A stretch of DNA of 44,074 nucleotides from Ktedonobacterales bacterium (GCA_025935195.1 JAICVS010000018.1:1-44074), one strand, 5' to 3'; numbered from the stretch's first letter, positions 7,924 to 16,952 are shown. The notes: generated from the sequence alone by a model not told the origin. A program made the numbers and translations.

Positions 7924-9012
7924 ATGACTGAGACACTCACCGAACCGCGCGTGAACCTCGCTGCCGCAACGACGCTCCGTCGTCAAACGACGCTCCGTCG
8001 TCAGGAGACGGCTCGCTACCCGGCGATCTTCCGCCCCACACCTGAATCACGTCCGGGCTTCCACCGCATTGTGCGCCCCGGCACAGGCCTCGTAGTGGTC
8101 AGCGCTGCCCATGCGATGCTGCTACCCGCAGAAGCGGAAGCAATTGCGGAGTATCGTCTTCAACAATATGTGCTTGCCGGTCTGTACGACGGTGCTGTGG
8201 TTGAGCGGCTGGCGCTGCGCCGTGATCCGGCGATGGAAACGTTGGGTGCGGCGGATATCCACGTGGCAGTCGGCAATACCGCTGGGCAATTCCTCTGTTA
8301 TCTGTGCTTCCAGTCTGCCCTGGAGGACGGCAGGCCTAGTGGGCAGCAGTACATACGTGGTCGCTCTGGTGGGCGCTCGCGTCAGGTCTATCCGCGAATG
8401 GGTGACGCAGATCGCCCGATATTCCCCAGTGAGTCTGAGTATGGCAGCGAGATCTTCGGCACGCATCCCGGGCTTAGACTGCTTCCGGTCGCTGGAGTTC
8501 GTGAATTGATGCGTCTCGTGCGTAATCAGGCGGTCCGCACGCATACGGACAGCCTGGCAGTCGTCGAGGCCATTGTCGCCAGTTCTCGTATCGTCCGTGA
8601 TCGGCGCAACCGCATTGAGGCGACGGTGGGATGTGCCGGGCCAGAGGCGCGGCGTCTCTTCTACGGCCTGGCAATTCCTATGGTGTATGCCCCTGAAGCA
8701 CGTATTGTCGGTGAGAACGTCACTGGATCCGTGGGAGGAGATACGCTGCTGTGGACTCCTTCTTCCGCAGAACCAGGACGCTTCTGGCCCTTCGCGCTCT
8801 CAACCGCCGACGTGCTCAGAGATGGCGCGTACTACGATATGCTGGAAGCGACACTCTCGCTGTCGCACGACGAGGCGCTACGTTGCCTGAAGCAACTCCG
8901 TCGGCGCGGCCCGATCAAGCCACCGCGCCTGCTGGTCGCAGATCACGAGGCGGGAGAAACCGTATGGACTGATCACCTGGTCCATCGGACCAATCGGACT
9001 AGGATGGAGTGA
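7924..9012 (+). CDS. Unrecognised protein, possibly GNAT/autoinducer-synthase-like
   Basis: This 362-residue protein starts at an ATG with AAGGAG 8 nt upstream. I do not recognise it firmly. Its layout recalls acyltransferases of the GNAT fold that include LuxI/FeeM-type synthases: an early helix AEAIAEYRLQQYVLAGLYD, a strand IHVAVGNTAGQFLCYLCFQS, a later VRELMRLVRNQ (Glu-x-x-Arg as in the ExxR strand), and ARRLFYGLAIPMVYAPEARI. No standard acetyl-CoA loop is evident. Near the N-terminus an 18-nt tandem duplication (7969-8004) encodes TTLRRQ twice. GC content looks lower than in most of the window. A membrane protein with a HAMP-like region lies downstream on the same strand. The family call is an inference only. 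Confidence 0.4.
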   Translation: MTETLTEPRVNLAAATTLRRQTTLRRQETARYPAIFRPTPESRPGFHRIVRPGTGLVVVSAAHAMLLPAEAEAIAEYRLQQYVLAGLYDGAVVERLALRRDPAMETLGAADIHVAVGNTAGQFLCYLCFQSALEDGRPSGQQYIRGRSGGRSRQVYPRMGDADRPIFPSESEYGSEIFGTHPGLRLLPVAGVRELMRLVRNQAVRTHTDSLAVVEAIVASSRIVRDRRNRIEATVGCAGPEARRLFYGLAIPMVYAPEARIVGENVTGSVGGDTLLWTPSSAEPGRFWPFALSTADVLRDGAYYDMLEATLSLSHDEALRCLKQLRRRGPIKPPRLLVADHEAGETVWTDHLVHRTNRTRME

Positions 9013-9324
9013 GGTCTGAGGCAGTCGTTATCAGCGATGTGCAACGATTGGGGCGTCGCGGGGGGATGTGCGGGCAACCATGCGTGGCGAGCCGGCATCG
9101 TCGTTGCGACGCCCTATGAGTACCACGCCCTATCAAGGGCTGGTAGCGGCAGCTATAATAGCGATGCGATGCGTGTCGTCACGGCAGCCAGATATGGCTG
9201 GGGGCCTGGCGTGAGCAGGCACGACCGCTCGGTATGGCCGCGTATTCTCTTCTAGACAGCACAATCACTGATAGACCATGCGTTCGCTCGGCGATGGCGC
9301 CGGGGGTGGCGTGAGGAGGAAAGG
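9013..9324 (+). promoter_or_regulatory. Intergenic region with a possible promoter
   Basis: This 312-bp gap contains a perfect TATAAT (9154-9159) in plus orientation with a weak TATCAA 17 bp upstream. It could drive the membrane protein gene at 9325. Nothing else recognisable is seen. Confidence 0.4.
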
Positions 9325-10617
9325 GTGAGGATGCAAACACCTATGCAACAATTGCAACCATCATTTCAGCCGAACGCGGCTTTCCCTCAGCCGCAGGCAC
9401 AGAAGGAGCCGAACATTTGGCTGCGACTCACCAGTTCGGGATGGGACACACCACAAGTGACGGTTGGCCAGCGTGAGATGGCGCGACGCAGCCGTCTGGT
9501 TTCCTGGATTATCCTTGGCCTCATCGTGATTGACATCGTTCTCATTCCCGCCGGCTTTACCGATATGCCCACACTCATTGCCATCCTGCTCGCGGCTGTC
9601 GGCCTCATTGTTGCCGCTGTGCTCAATCGCGCTTCGCTTGTGACATTCTCTGGCTCGCTGCTGGTGCTCCTGGTCATGGGAGCGGTCCTCGGGGCAGTGA
9701 TTGGTGCGTCTCCTGGGTTGGACACCATCTACCTTCCGGCATACGATTTGCTCGCCATCGCTGTGGTGCTTGCGGCATCCATCTTGCCTCGCTTCGCAGC
9801 TTTTGTCGTCGCCACCCTCAATATCGCGTTGATCACGTCCGATTTCTTCTTGCAGGACAAGACTGGCGACCTTCTGCGTCAATTTCAGGCGGAGGGAGCA
9901 CTGCCCCTAATCGCGCGGCCGATTGCCCTGCAAATCATCATCGCCACTGTTGCCTATCTCTGGGTGCGCGGCACGGATGAAGCCATCCGCCGTGCCGACC
10001 GGGCGGAAGAAATGGCACAGCTCGAGCATGAGTTTGCCGAGCAGCGCCGCCAGCTTGAGGTTAGCGCGCAGCAGCTGCTCGAGGCGCACGTGCGCGTCGC
10101 CAACGGCGACTACACCGCCCGCGCGCCGTTGAGCCAGGACAACGTGCTCTGGCAGGTCGCGGCGTCACTCAACAACCTGATCACGCGCATCCAGCGGGCG
10201 GGTGATGCGGAGTTCAAGCTGCGGCGCACGGAAGAGGAGATGATGCGCGTCGTCGCCGCCATTGACGACGCGAACGGCGGGCGGCGTCCCCTCTGGCCTG
10301 CCCCGACGGGGACGGTGGTGGATGAGCTGCTGCGGCGTGTGGCGTCCGGGCAGCGGCCACGCCAGCCCGCCGGTCCGCCTCCCGGCCTGCGCCCGCCCGC
10401 GCCGCCACAATCACACTCCTTCGCCCAGCCGTCGTCTTATCCGCCGGGCACGGGACCGATGGCGCCCGCCGGGTATCCGGCGCAAGGCGGCTTCGCTCCA
10501 CAGATGCCCGTTACGGGCGGCCTGGGGGGCGATAACGGGTGGCCGAGCCTGAGTACCGGCGGCGGTCATGCCTCGCTCGCGACTGACAATCCTTGGGTGC
10601 TGCCCGCCGACGAATAA
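9325..10617 (+). CDS. Multi-pass membrane protein with coiled coil, HAMP-like segment and Pro-rich tail
   Basis: The 430-residue protein starts at GTG (an ATG lies two codons later at 9331), with GAGGAGG just upstream. Six or so hydrophobic segments span about residues 55-220. They are followed by a charged coiled coil (EEMAQLEHEFAEQRRQLEVS, about 230-250) and a HAMP-like segment (HVRVANGDYTARAPL ... ASLNNLITRIQRA). A Pro/Gly-rich tail of about 90 residues ends the protein. No kinase, cyclase or methyl-accepting domain is present, so it resembles the membrane and linker part of a sensor without an output domain. The first half of the gene looks lower in GC than the second half. It may work with its upstream neighbour, but that is speculation. 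Confidence 0.6.
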   Translation: MRMQTPMQQLQPSFQPNAAFPQPQAQKEPNIWLRLTSSGWDTPQVTVGQREMARRSRLVSWIILGLIVIDIVLIPAGFTDMPTLIAILLAAVGLIVAAVLNRASLVTFSGSLLVLLVMGAVLGAVIGASPGLDTIYLPAYDLLAIAVVLAASILPRFAAFVVATLNIALITSDFFLQDKTGDLLRQFQAEGALPLIARPIALQIIIATVAYLWVRGTDEAIRRADRAEEMAQLEHEFAEQRRQLEVSAQQLLEAHVRVANGDYTARAPLSQDNVLWQVAASLNNLITRIQRAGDAEFKLRRTEEEMMRVVAAIDDANGGRRPLWPAPTGTVVDELLRRVASGQRPRQPAGPPPGLRPPAPPQSHSFAQPSSYPPGTGPMAPAGYPAQGGFAPQMPVTGGLGGDNGWPSLSTGGGHASLATDNPWVLPADE

Positions 10618-10743
10618 GGGCAGTTGCACGGCTCGCTTCGTTTGACCGTTTGACACCCGCGCCACACCCGACAGTAGAATGCCTCAACGACGGCATCCAG
10701 CCGTGCCGGAAGCTACAGGAGGCGGGCGAAAGGAGTGGCGCGC

Positions 10744-10992
10744 ATGATTATCGAGGGCACCATTGTCTCGAAAGAGCCGGGGCTGACCGCCGTGTTCGCC
10801 GGTGTGGAGCAGCCGTATGTGCGCTGTGTGATCGCGCGTCAGGATAACCCGGAGGTGCATGCAGAGGCCCGCGTCGTGGGCCGGAGCGATATCCCGACCC
10901 CGGTTGGCGGCGTGGTCAAGCTCGAGGTCACGCGCACCATTACCGACCGGCGCGCGGGCGTCGTGCGCTTCGATTGCCGGTTCATCGAGTAG
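10744..10992 (+). CDS. Small protein of unknown function
   Basis: This 82-residue protein uses the ATG at 10744, which has AAAGGAG 8 nt upstream; a GTG nine bases earlier overlaps that site and is less likely. It is soluble and strand-rich by pattern (MIIEGTIVSKEPGLTAVFAG, VVKLEVTRTITDRRAGVVRF), so an all-beta fold is plausible. It ends 10 bp before the SAM hydroxide adenosyltransferase gene and is probably cotranscribed with it. No family is recognised. Confidence 0.6.
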   Translation: MIIEGTIVSKEPGLTAVFAGVEQPYVRCVIARQDNPEVHAEARVVGRSDIPTPVGGVVKLEVTRTITDRRAGVVRFDCRFIE

Positions 10993-11002
10993 GCGTCTGA
11001 CC

Positions 11003-11920
11003 ATGTCCAGCGCCAGCTCCGCACCCATCGCTCCCGCCACTGCTCATGCGCCCGCGATCGCGCTGCTCACAGACTTCGGCACGGCCGACGGCTACGTGGG
11101 CGTGATGAAAGGCGTTCTGCTCGGCATCGCGCCGGGCGTGGCGCTGATTGACCTCACGCACGACATCCCGCCGCAGGATATTCGCGAGGCGGCGTGGGTG
11201 CTGCACACCTCGTGGCGCTACTTTCCCGCCGGCACGATCTTCCTCTGCGTCGTGGACCCCGGCGTCGGCACCGGCCGCCGTCCGGTGGCCCTACGCGCGG
11301 ATGGGCGTGTCTTCGTGGGCCCCGATAACGGCTTGTTCAGCTACGTGCTGGCGGCGACGGAGCCTGAGGCGGCCGTCACGCTAGATGACCCACGCCACCA
11401 TCTGCCCGGCGCCAGCGCCACCTTCCACGGCCGCGACATCTTCTCACCCTGCGCCGCGCACCTCGCCGCCGGTGTGCCGCTCGCCGCGCTCGGCTCCCCG
11501 CTCGACCCCGCCAGCCTGATCCGCTTGGCGCCGCCACGTCCGACCTGGGACGGTGAGACGCTGCGCGGCCGGGTGCTGCACGTGGATCGCTTCGGCAATC
11601 TCATTACCAGCGTTTCTGGTGCGCTCGCCACTGCCGCGCTCACCGCGCCGGACGTGACACTGCGCCTCGGCACGTACCTCATCACGGACCGCGCGCGCAC
11701 CTTCGCGAGCGGGCCGGAGCAACGTCTGTTCGTCTTGCTGGATAGCTCCGGCCACCTGGCCATCGCCCTGCGCAACGGCTCCGCCGCCGCCTACATGGGC
11801 GCCGGTCGCGACGACGAGATCGCGATCACCGGCTTGCATAGTGAGTCCTCACCGCCAGCTTTTTCAGACGAGAACCAACATGGAGGAACGGAGGAAACGG
11901 AGGTTGGCGGAGGGAAGTGA
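11003..11920 (+). CDS. SAM hydroxide adenosyltransferase (DUF62 / chlorinase-fluorinase superfamily)
   Basis: This 305-residue protein carries the family's signature AIALLTDFGTADGYVGVMKG, IDLTHDIPPQDIREAAWVL, CVVDPGVGTGRRPVALR and FVGPDNGLFSYVL, plus the C-terminal DRFGNLITSV. The family cleaves S-adenosylmethionine with water, giving adenosine and methionine. Halogenating members differ in a loop that cannot be judged by eye. The ATG at 11003 starts right before the conserved domain. The last 25 residues lie outside the domain and are encoded by a [23 protein letters not shown] repeat, suggesting the original stop was replaced. The upstream 82-residue gene is likely in the same operon. Confidence 0.88.
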   Translation: MSSASSAPIAPATAHAPAIALLTDFGTADGYVGVMKGVLLGIAPGVALIDLTHDIPPQDIREAAWVLHTSWRYFPAGTIFLCVVDPGVGTGRRPVALRADGRVFVGPDNGLFSYVLAATEPEAAVTLDDPRHHLPGASATFHGRDIFSPCAAHLAAGVPLAALGSPLDPASLIRLAPPRPTWDGETLRGRVLHVDRFGNLITSVSGALATAALTAPDVTLRLGTYLITDRARTFASGPEQRLFVLLDSSGHLAIALRNGSAAAYMGAGRDDEIAITGLHSESSPPAFSDENQHGGTEETEVGGGK

Positions 11921-12097
11921 GCGCGCGCGGAGAGGGGGAGCCAGATCGCGCCGGGCGAATGAGCGCGGTGAACCGACTCGTTTAGCCCAATTAGCCCAAA
12001 GATACTATCTAGCCCTTCCAGGCGCGGTTCGGCACATCAGTTGCGTACACCCATTGGCGTGAGAATGATCCCTCTACCGCTCTGAAGGAGTCTGCTG

Positions 12098-12517
12098 ATG
12101 TACGCCGAACACGACGCCGCTGTCCCCGCGCTCTCCGACCTGTACGCTCCCGCGACCGGCACGGCGGACATCTACGCGACCGTGGCGCGCGGCTCCTTCA
12201 CGCCTCCACGCCTCGAAGCCGTCCAGGCGGGTAGCGCTGCCCGCACACCACGGCTGACGATGGCCGATCTGCATCTCCCGACGGAACTGGTCCGTGAGCG
12301 TGCCGACCGTTACGCGCGGGTGGCGCGCGAGCGCGGCACGCCGCACTCGCTGCGCATCTGGCGCGTCGCCTTCGAGCAGGCGCTCGTCGCGCTGTCGTGT
12401 GAGGCTACGCATGCCCCCGCCGGCGCCACCTGCGAGGCGCTCTTCTGGCAGCAGGAGGGCGACGAGTATCACATCTCGATCACGCTCGGCCAGCCCCAGC
12501 AGCTCTTGCTGCATTGA
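12098..12517 (+). CDS. Hypothetical protein
   Basis: This 139-residue soluble protein starts at an ATG preceded by GAAGGAG 8 nt upstream. It has a Pro/Ala-rich first half and a more ordered second half (RYARVARERG ... RIWRVAFEQALVALSCEATH). A final strand-rich segment reads ALFWQQEGDEYHISITLG. No family is recognised. It converges with the truncated dehydrogenase that follows. Confidence 0.6.
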   Translation: MYAEHDAAVPALSDLYAPATGTADIYATVARGSFTPPRLEAVQAGSAARTPRLTMADLHLPTELVRERADRYARVARERGTPHSLRIWRVAFEQALVALSCEATHAPAGATCEALFWQQEGDEYHISITLGQPQQLLLH

Positions 12518-12574
12518 TGTTGCGCACCCATGTATCCCCATGGGCGCATGTCCTCCCTCACCATCATCAGCAAT

Positions 12575-13411
12575 CTAGCCCGCCGGTGCCAGCTCCACCT
12601 TGAGCCAACCCGCCTGCCGCTCGTTGAACCGTTTGTATGCCTCGATGGCATCGCTGATCGGCGCGAGCTGCGAGAGCACGCGGCTAGGATCGATCACACC
12701 AGCTTGCACCAGCTCCATCAGCATCGGGATGTACTTGCGGTGATTGCAGTTGCCGATCTTGATGGTGAGGTTCTTCATCATTGCCGCGCCGATGGGGAAG
12801 AACCGGTCTGTCCGCGGGTACACGCCGATGATCGAGAGCGTTCCCGCCTTGGCCAGCGCCCGCACGGCCCATGTATGCACCTGTGAGGGCGCGTTGCCGG
12901 GATGCCAGTTGCCGTTCGACGGGTGCTGTTGCGGTGCGATTGTGCTCACCTCCCGCTGGAATTGCGGCGTGAGCCGCTGTTCTTTCTGTGCCGCTGGCCC
13001 CGCATCCGGCGCGTTCGCATCCACGCCCACGGCGTCAATCGCGCGGTCTACGCCGATGCCTCCGGTCAGCCGCTGGATCGTCTCGATTGGGTCTTCTTTG
13101 TTGTAGTCGATCACTTCCGCGCCCTGCGCCCGCGCTCGCGCCAGCCGGCCCGGCACCGTATCAATAGCGAAGATGCGCCCAGCCCGCAGGTGCTTGGCGC
13201 TGGCGATCACGAACTGTCCGACTGATCCACAGCCAAACACGGCGACGGTGTGCCCTGGCTTGATGTCGGCCAGTTCAGCGCCGAAGTAGCCGGTGGGGAA
13301 GATGTCCGAGAGCAGGAGGGCCTGATCGTCGCTCACATTGTCGGGAATCTTCACCAGATTGACGGCGGCCATCGGCACGCGCGCCTTCTGCATCAGCCAC
13401 TCGCCCAGTCC
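12575..13411 (-). pseudogene. Zinc-type alcohol/formaldehyde dehydrogenase, N-terminally truncated
   Basis: From RVPMAAVNLVKIPDNVSDD onward the frame matches medium-chain dehydrogenases of the glutathione-independent formaldehyde dehydrogenase type. The nucleotide-binding VAVFGCGSVGQFVIASA, IDAVGVDANAP and GNCNHRKYIPMLMELVQAG are all present. The N-terminal GroES-like half, with the catalytic Cys/His zinc ligands and the four structural cysteines (about 120 residues), is missing. Just upstream another frame reads YGTGRVADAEG, which resembles the expected residues before the domain boundary and suggests a frameshift and decay. Without the catalytic half the remaining 278 residues cannot be an active enzyme of this family. 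Confidence 0.75.
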
Positions 13412-13469
13412 CATAGCGCGGCACGGCACGGCGGCGCAACGTAGGTTAGTCCGCCAGCGGCGATGCCCG

Positions 13470-13807
13470 TCGTGAAGACGGCGCATGCCAGTGAACATGC
13501 GCGTCACCCAGAGGCTAGCGTGGCGGGAGAGCGTGTTGATTCTTGTCTCGTCATTCCCCCCGCACCCGTGTGCCGCCCGCACACGCACGCGCTGCTCCTC
13601 ACGTCCGCACCTCGCGCCGTGCGCTCACTTCACGATTTCGTTACACTTCTCGCGTCGCGTCGGCTTCTCGTCAACTCCTTGCGACAGGTCTGCGACAGAG
13701 ACGCCATGGTGTCGTGACATGCCCCCGCTATCCTTCTCTTCGGACATATTGGGACGCGCGGCGAGCGCCGTCAATCCCGCTTACGTGACAGTGAAAAGAG
13801 GGTATCC
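13470..13807. promoter_or_regulatory. Intergenic region upstream of the ABC exporter operon
   Basis: No gene is seen in these 338 bases. CTTGCGACAGG at 13678-13688 is followed by a second TGCGACAG at 13691-13698. The same 11-mer precedes htrA (19256-19266). AAAGAGGG just upstream of 13808 is the ribosome binding site of the ATPase gene. Confidence 0.45.
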
Positions 13808-14779
13808 ATGACCGCTACCGCACCGGCGGCGCACCGCGCCGCAACTGCCCCGCGCGGCGACGAGATCGTGCTGCGCACGCGCGACCTGACCAAGCAATAT
13901 GGCAAGCGCCTGGCCGTGGACCGGCTCAACATCGAGGTTCGCCGCGGCGAAATCTTCGGTTTCCTCGGTCCCAACGGCGCTGGCAAGACGACCACCATCC
14001 GCATGGCGCTCGGCCTGATCGCCCCTACGTCCGGGAGCGTCGAGATTCTCGGCGGCGACATCGCCACCCATCGCGCCACCATCCTGCCGCGCGTCGGCGC
14101 GCTCGTCGAGACGCCCGCGCTCTATCTCTACATGTCGGGCCGCGACAACCTGCGCGCCGTCGCTGCCGTTCTCGGCGGCGTCCCTGAGGCGCGCATGGAC
14201 GCGGTGCTCGATCTGGTGGGCCTGCGGGCGCGCGCCAGAGATCGTGTCAAGACCTATTCGCTGGGCATGAAGCAGCGCCTTGGCGTCGCCATCGCCCTGC
14301 TGCAAGACCCCGATCTGCTGGTGCTGGATGAGCCGGCCAACGGCCTCGACCCGGCCGGCATCGTCGAGATGCGCGACCTGCTGCGCCGCCTCGCCGCCGA
14401 GGGCAAGACCGTCTTCATCTCCAGCCACGTGCTGACCGAGGTACGGCAGATCTGCACGCGCGTCGCCATCGTCAACCTGGGCCGGCTCGTCACCGAGTCC
14501 ACTGTCGAGGATTTAGTGCGCGGCAGCGGCGACTTCACTGTCACGGTTGAGCGAGCCGCCGACGCGCTGGCCCTCGTGCGCGCCCAGCCCTGGGGCCGCG
14601 GCGCCCGCCTGGACGGCGACGGCACGCTCATCACGCCCGCGCCGAACAATCGCGGCCGCGAGCTGACCCGTTTCCTCGTGGACGCCGGCTTCGTCCCCGA
14701 CAGCCTGGCCCCGCGCGCCCAAGACCTCGAAGAAGTCTTCCTTCGCCTCACCGACAATGGGAATGGAGTCGCCAAATGA
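13808..14779 (+). CDS. ABC transporter ATP-binding protein (ABC-2 type exporter)
   Basis: This 323-residue ATPase has Walker A GPNGAGKTT (54-62), the signature YSLGMKQRLGVA, Walker B LLVLDEPANGLDPAG and the switch region VFISSHVLTE. The C-terminal ~100 residues form the extension common in exporters of the bacitracin/CcmA/DrrA type. It overlaps the following permease gene by four bases (ATGA at 14776), so the two products are made together. The substrate is not evident; lipids, peptides or antibiotics are typical for this group. The start is preceded by AAAGAGGG. Confidence 0.9.
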   Translation: MTATAPAAHRAATAPRGDEIVLRTRDLTKQYGKRLAVDRLNIEVRRGEIFGFLGPNGAGKTTTIRMALGLIAPTSGSVEILGGDIATHRATILPRVGALVETPALYLYMSGRDNLRAVAAVLGGVPEARMDAVLDLVGLRARARDRVKTYSLGMKQRLGVAIALLQDPDLLVLDEPANGLDPAGIVEMRDLLRRLAAEGKTVFISSHVLTEVRQICTRVAIVNLGRLVTESTVEDLVRGSGDFTVTVERAADALALVRAQPWGRGARLDGDGTLITPAPNNRGRELTRFLVDAGFVPDSLAPRAQDLEEVFLRLTDNGNGVAK

Positions 14780-15708
14780 GCGCCACCCTCACCGTCTCAC
14801 CCGCCGCCGCTTCCACGGCCACCAACCCGCACACCGCGCGCCCCAGCTTCATCGGACTGGTGCGCGGCGAGTTCCTCAAGGTCTCACGCCAGCTCACCAC
14901 CTGGCTGATGCTGCTCGCGCTGGCCGGCGTGGTCGTGCTGCCGTTCCTCATCGCGCTCACCGTTGGCAATCTCAAGGCCGACATCCAGGCGGAGCCGCTG
15001 GCCGATCTGTACCGCTTCATGGGGCAGGGCCTCACCATCTTGCGCGTCTTCTCCGGCCCGGTGCTGATCATCGTGACGGCGCGGCTGATCGGCATGGAAT
15101 ACTCATCTGGCACCATTCGCGTGCTGCTGGGGCGTGGCGTCGGCCGGATTCAACTGCTCGCCGCCAAGCTGCTGACGGTCTTCCTGATCGCGGCGGCCAT
15201 CCTGGCGGCCGGCATGCTGCTCGAATATGCGCTCAGCCTTTTCGTGCTGCGCGCCGTCACCGGCAACCTGGATGCGCTGAAGGCGATCAACGGCACCTTC
15301 TGGGCCGACACGCGCGTGTACGTCGCCACTGTGGCGATCAGCATGGCCGTCACGATCCTGATGGCGGCGGCGATCACGGTCGTGGCGCGCTCGCTCGCCG
15401 GCGGCCTGAGCGCCTCCATCGCCTGGTTCCCCGCCGACAACATCGGCCTGGTGTTCTTCATTCTCGCCAATCTGCTCACCAAGAGCGACTTCTGGCTGCT
15501 CGTCACTGGCGATCTGCTCGGCCCGAACCTGAACGCCATGCCCAGGGCGCTGCTCTCGGCGCAGGCGCCCGGCTCGGCCACGCGCGTGCTGGAGGGGCCA
15601 CTCGTCCCGGTGGATGGCGGCCACACGCTGCTCGTCAGCGCGATCTACGCCGCGATCTTCCTCGCCGTCGCCGTCGTGCTGACGTGGCGGCGAGATGTGA
15701 AGGAGTAG
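14776..15708 (+). CDS. ABC-2 type transporter permease
   Basis: This 310-residue protein begins with GLVRGEFLKVSRQLTTWLML, the usual amphipathic start of ABC-2 permeases, and contains six hydrophobic segments. The segment ARLIGMEYSSGTIRVLLGRG is the conserved coupling region near the second helix. It partners the ATPase encoded just upstream with an ATGA overlap. One large extracytoplasmic loop lies before the last helix. Substrate unknown. Confidence 0.88.
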   Translation: MSATLTVSPAAASTATNPHTARPSFIGLVRGEFLKVSRQLTTWLMLLALAGVVVLPFLIALTVGNLKADIQAEPLADLYRFMGQGLTILRVFSGPVLIIVTARLIGMEYSSGTIRVLLGRGVGRIQLLAAKLLTVFLIAAAILAAGMLLEYALSLFVLRAVTGNLDALKAINGTFWADTRVYVATVAISMAVTILMAAAITVVARSLAGGLSASIAWFPADNIGLVFFILANLLTKSDFWLLVTGDLLGPNLNAMPRALLSAQAPGSATRVLEGPLVPVDGGHTLLVSAIYAAIFLAVAVVLTWRRDVKE

Positions 15709-15884
15709 CCTGCCGCGATGCCCAGCCGATTGGGAGACTCATCCCACCGGCCGGCGCTCGTCTCCCGATCATTCCATTCCGCCCTGCCCCCGCTTGACGC
15801 GCCCTCCCATCGCGACGGTAGACTGGCTGCTGAGCCGCAGCGCGCGGCGACACCACGACGCCAACCGGAGAGGATGATCGCGCA

Positions 15885-16817
15885 ATGGACAACCAGCTCG
15901 CCGCGATCCGCGGCTACCGGCCCATCGAGGCGCTCGTCCCGCCCGACTGGACTGAGGGCGACGTCAGCGCCAACGGCATCCGCCAGCACTACTATCGCAC
16001 GGGTGCCGAGAGCGGCAAGCCGCCGCTGCTGTTGCTGCACGGCATTCTGGCGGGCGGCCTCACCTGGCTGCGTGTCGCCAAGGCTCTGGCGGCCGACTAC
16101 GATGTCGTCATGCTCGACGCGCGCGGCCACGGCCGCTCCGCGCGCCTCGACGGCGCGGACTTCTCGTACCCAGTGCTCGTGGAGGATGTGGTCGCCGCCA
16201 TCTATGCGCTCGGCCTGGAGCGGCCCGCCATCCTCGGCCACTCGCTGGGCGGGGCCACCGCCGCGCTGCTCGCCGCGCGCTATCCCGATCTGCCGCGCGC
16301 CGTCATCCTGGAGGACGCGGCCTGGGGCGACACTTCGCACATGCCGCGCATCGGGGAGGCGGAAGGCTACCGCGCCTGGCTCGCGACCTACGTGGAGTAT
16401 CTGGAGCGGCTGCGGACACTGCCGCACGCGGAGCGGCTCGTCTCCGCGCTCGCACAGCTCCCGCCGGGGACGGCTGGCGTGTGGCCGGAGGAGGAGTATG
16501 TGCCGTGGGTGGAGGCGCAGGCTCAGCTCGACCTGGAGCTGGTGCGCGGCGGCGCGACACTCTGGTCCACGATGGGGCTGGAGCCGCCGCTGGCCGCGCT
16601 GGCGCCGGCCATCATCTGCCCGCTGCTGCTGCTCTCCGGCGCCCCCACACGCGCCATCAGCGAGGGCATCGCGGCGGAACATCCCAGCGTCCGGCACATC
16701 CCTATCGAGGACGCCGGCCACTTCGTCCACCTTGACCAGCTCGGCCGCTTGCTCGCCGCCGTAAGGGCCTTCCTTGAGGAGCAGGAGGAAGAGGGGTCGC
16801 ACGGCAACGGCGCATAG
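15885..16817 (+). CDS. Alpha/beta hydrolase
   Basis: This 310-residue enzyme has the alpha/beta hydrolase pattern: LLLLHGILAGGLTW with the oxyanion HG, VVMLDARGHGRS, the nucleophile elbow GHSLGG (Ser120) and a C-terminal histidine in DAGHFVHLDQ. The start has GGAGAGGATG-type purine-rich sequence upstream. It stands alone between the ABC exporter and the two-component pair. The substrate cannot be deduced. Confidence 0.85.
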   Translation: MDNQLAAIRGYRPIEALVPPDWTEGDVSANGIRQHYYRTGAESGKPPLLLLHGILAGGLTWLRVAKALAADYDVVMLDARGHGRSARLDGADFSYPVLVEDVVAAIYALGLERPAILGHSLGGATAALLAARYPDLPRAVILEDAAWGDTSHMPRIGEAEGYRAWLATYVEYLERLRTLPHAERLVSALAQLPPGTAGVWPEEEYVPWVEAQAQLDLELVRGGATLWSTMGLEPPLAALAPAIICPLLLLSGAPTRAISEGIAAEHPSVRHIPIEDAGHFVHLDQLGRLLAAVRAFLEEQEEEGSHGNGA

Positions 16818-16827
16818 CAGCCGCGGG

Positions 16828-16880
16828 GAGTCCTCACCCCCTGGCTCCCTCTCCCTGCGCGAAGTGAGGGAGCGGCTGGG
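16828..16880. repeat. REP-like GC-rich intergenic repeat, diverged copy
   Basis: GTCCTCACCCCCTGGCTCCC followed by TCTCCCTGCGCGAAGTGAGGGAGC is a looser version of the repeat at 4503-4556 and 20782-20934. It lies directly after the hydrolase stop and can form a hairpin. Confidence 0.6.
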
Positions 16881-16952
16881 CGACATTCGCCGGTCTCGCC
16901 CGCATCCCATCCCAGGCGCATCCAATGCGGCTCCAATCTCGCGGCGCTAGGC

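Noticed and set aside
7529..7927. A plus-strand frame whose stop overlaps the ATG at 7924
   Set aside because: It begins upstream of the strong promoter and has no protein-like pattern; the overlap may be chance.
11841..12062. Small plus-strand frame after the SAM hydrolase
   Set aside because: It translates the GGAGGAACGG repeat and flanking DNA; Arg/Glu low complexity.
15645..16925. A 426-codon minus-strand frame
   Set aside because: Antisense to the alpha/beta hydrolase and extends over a repeat; no recognisable domain.
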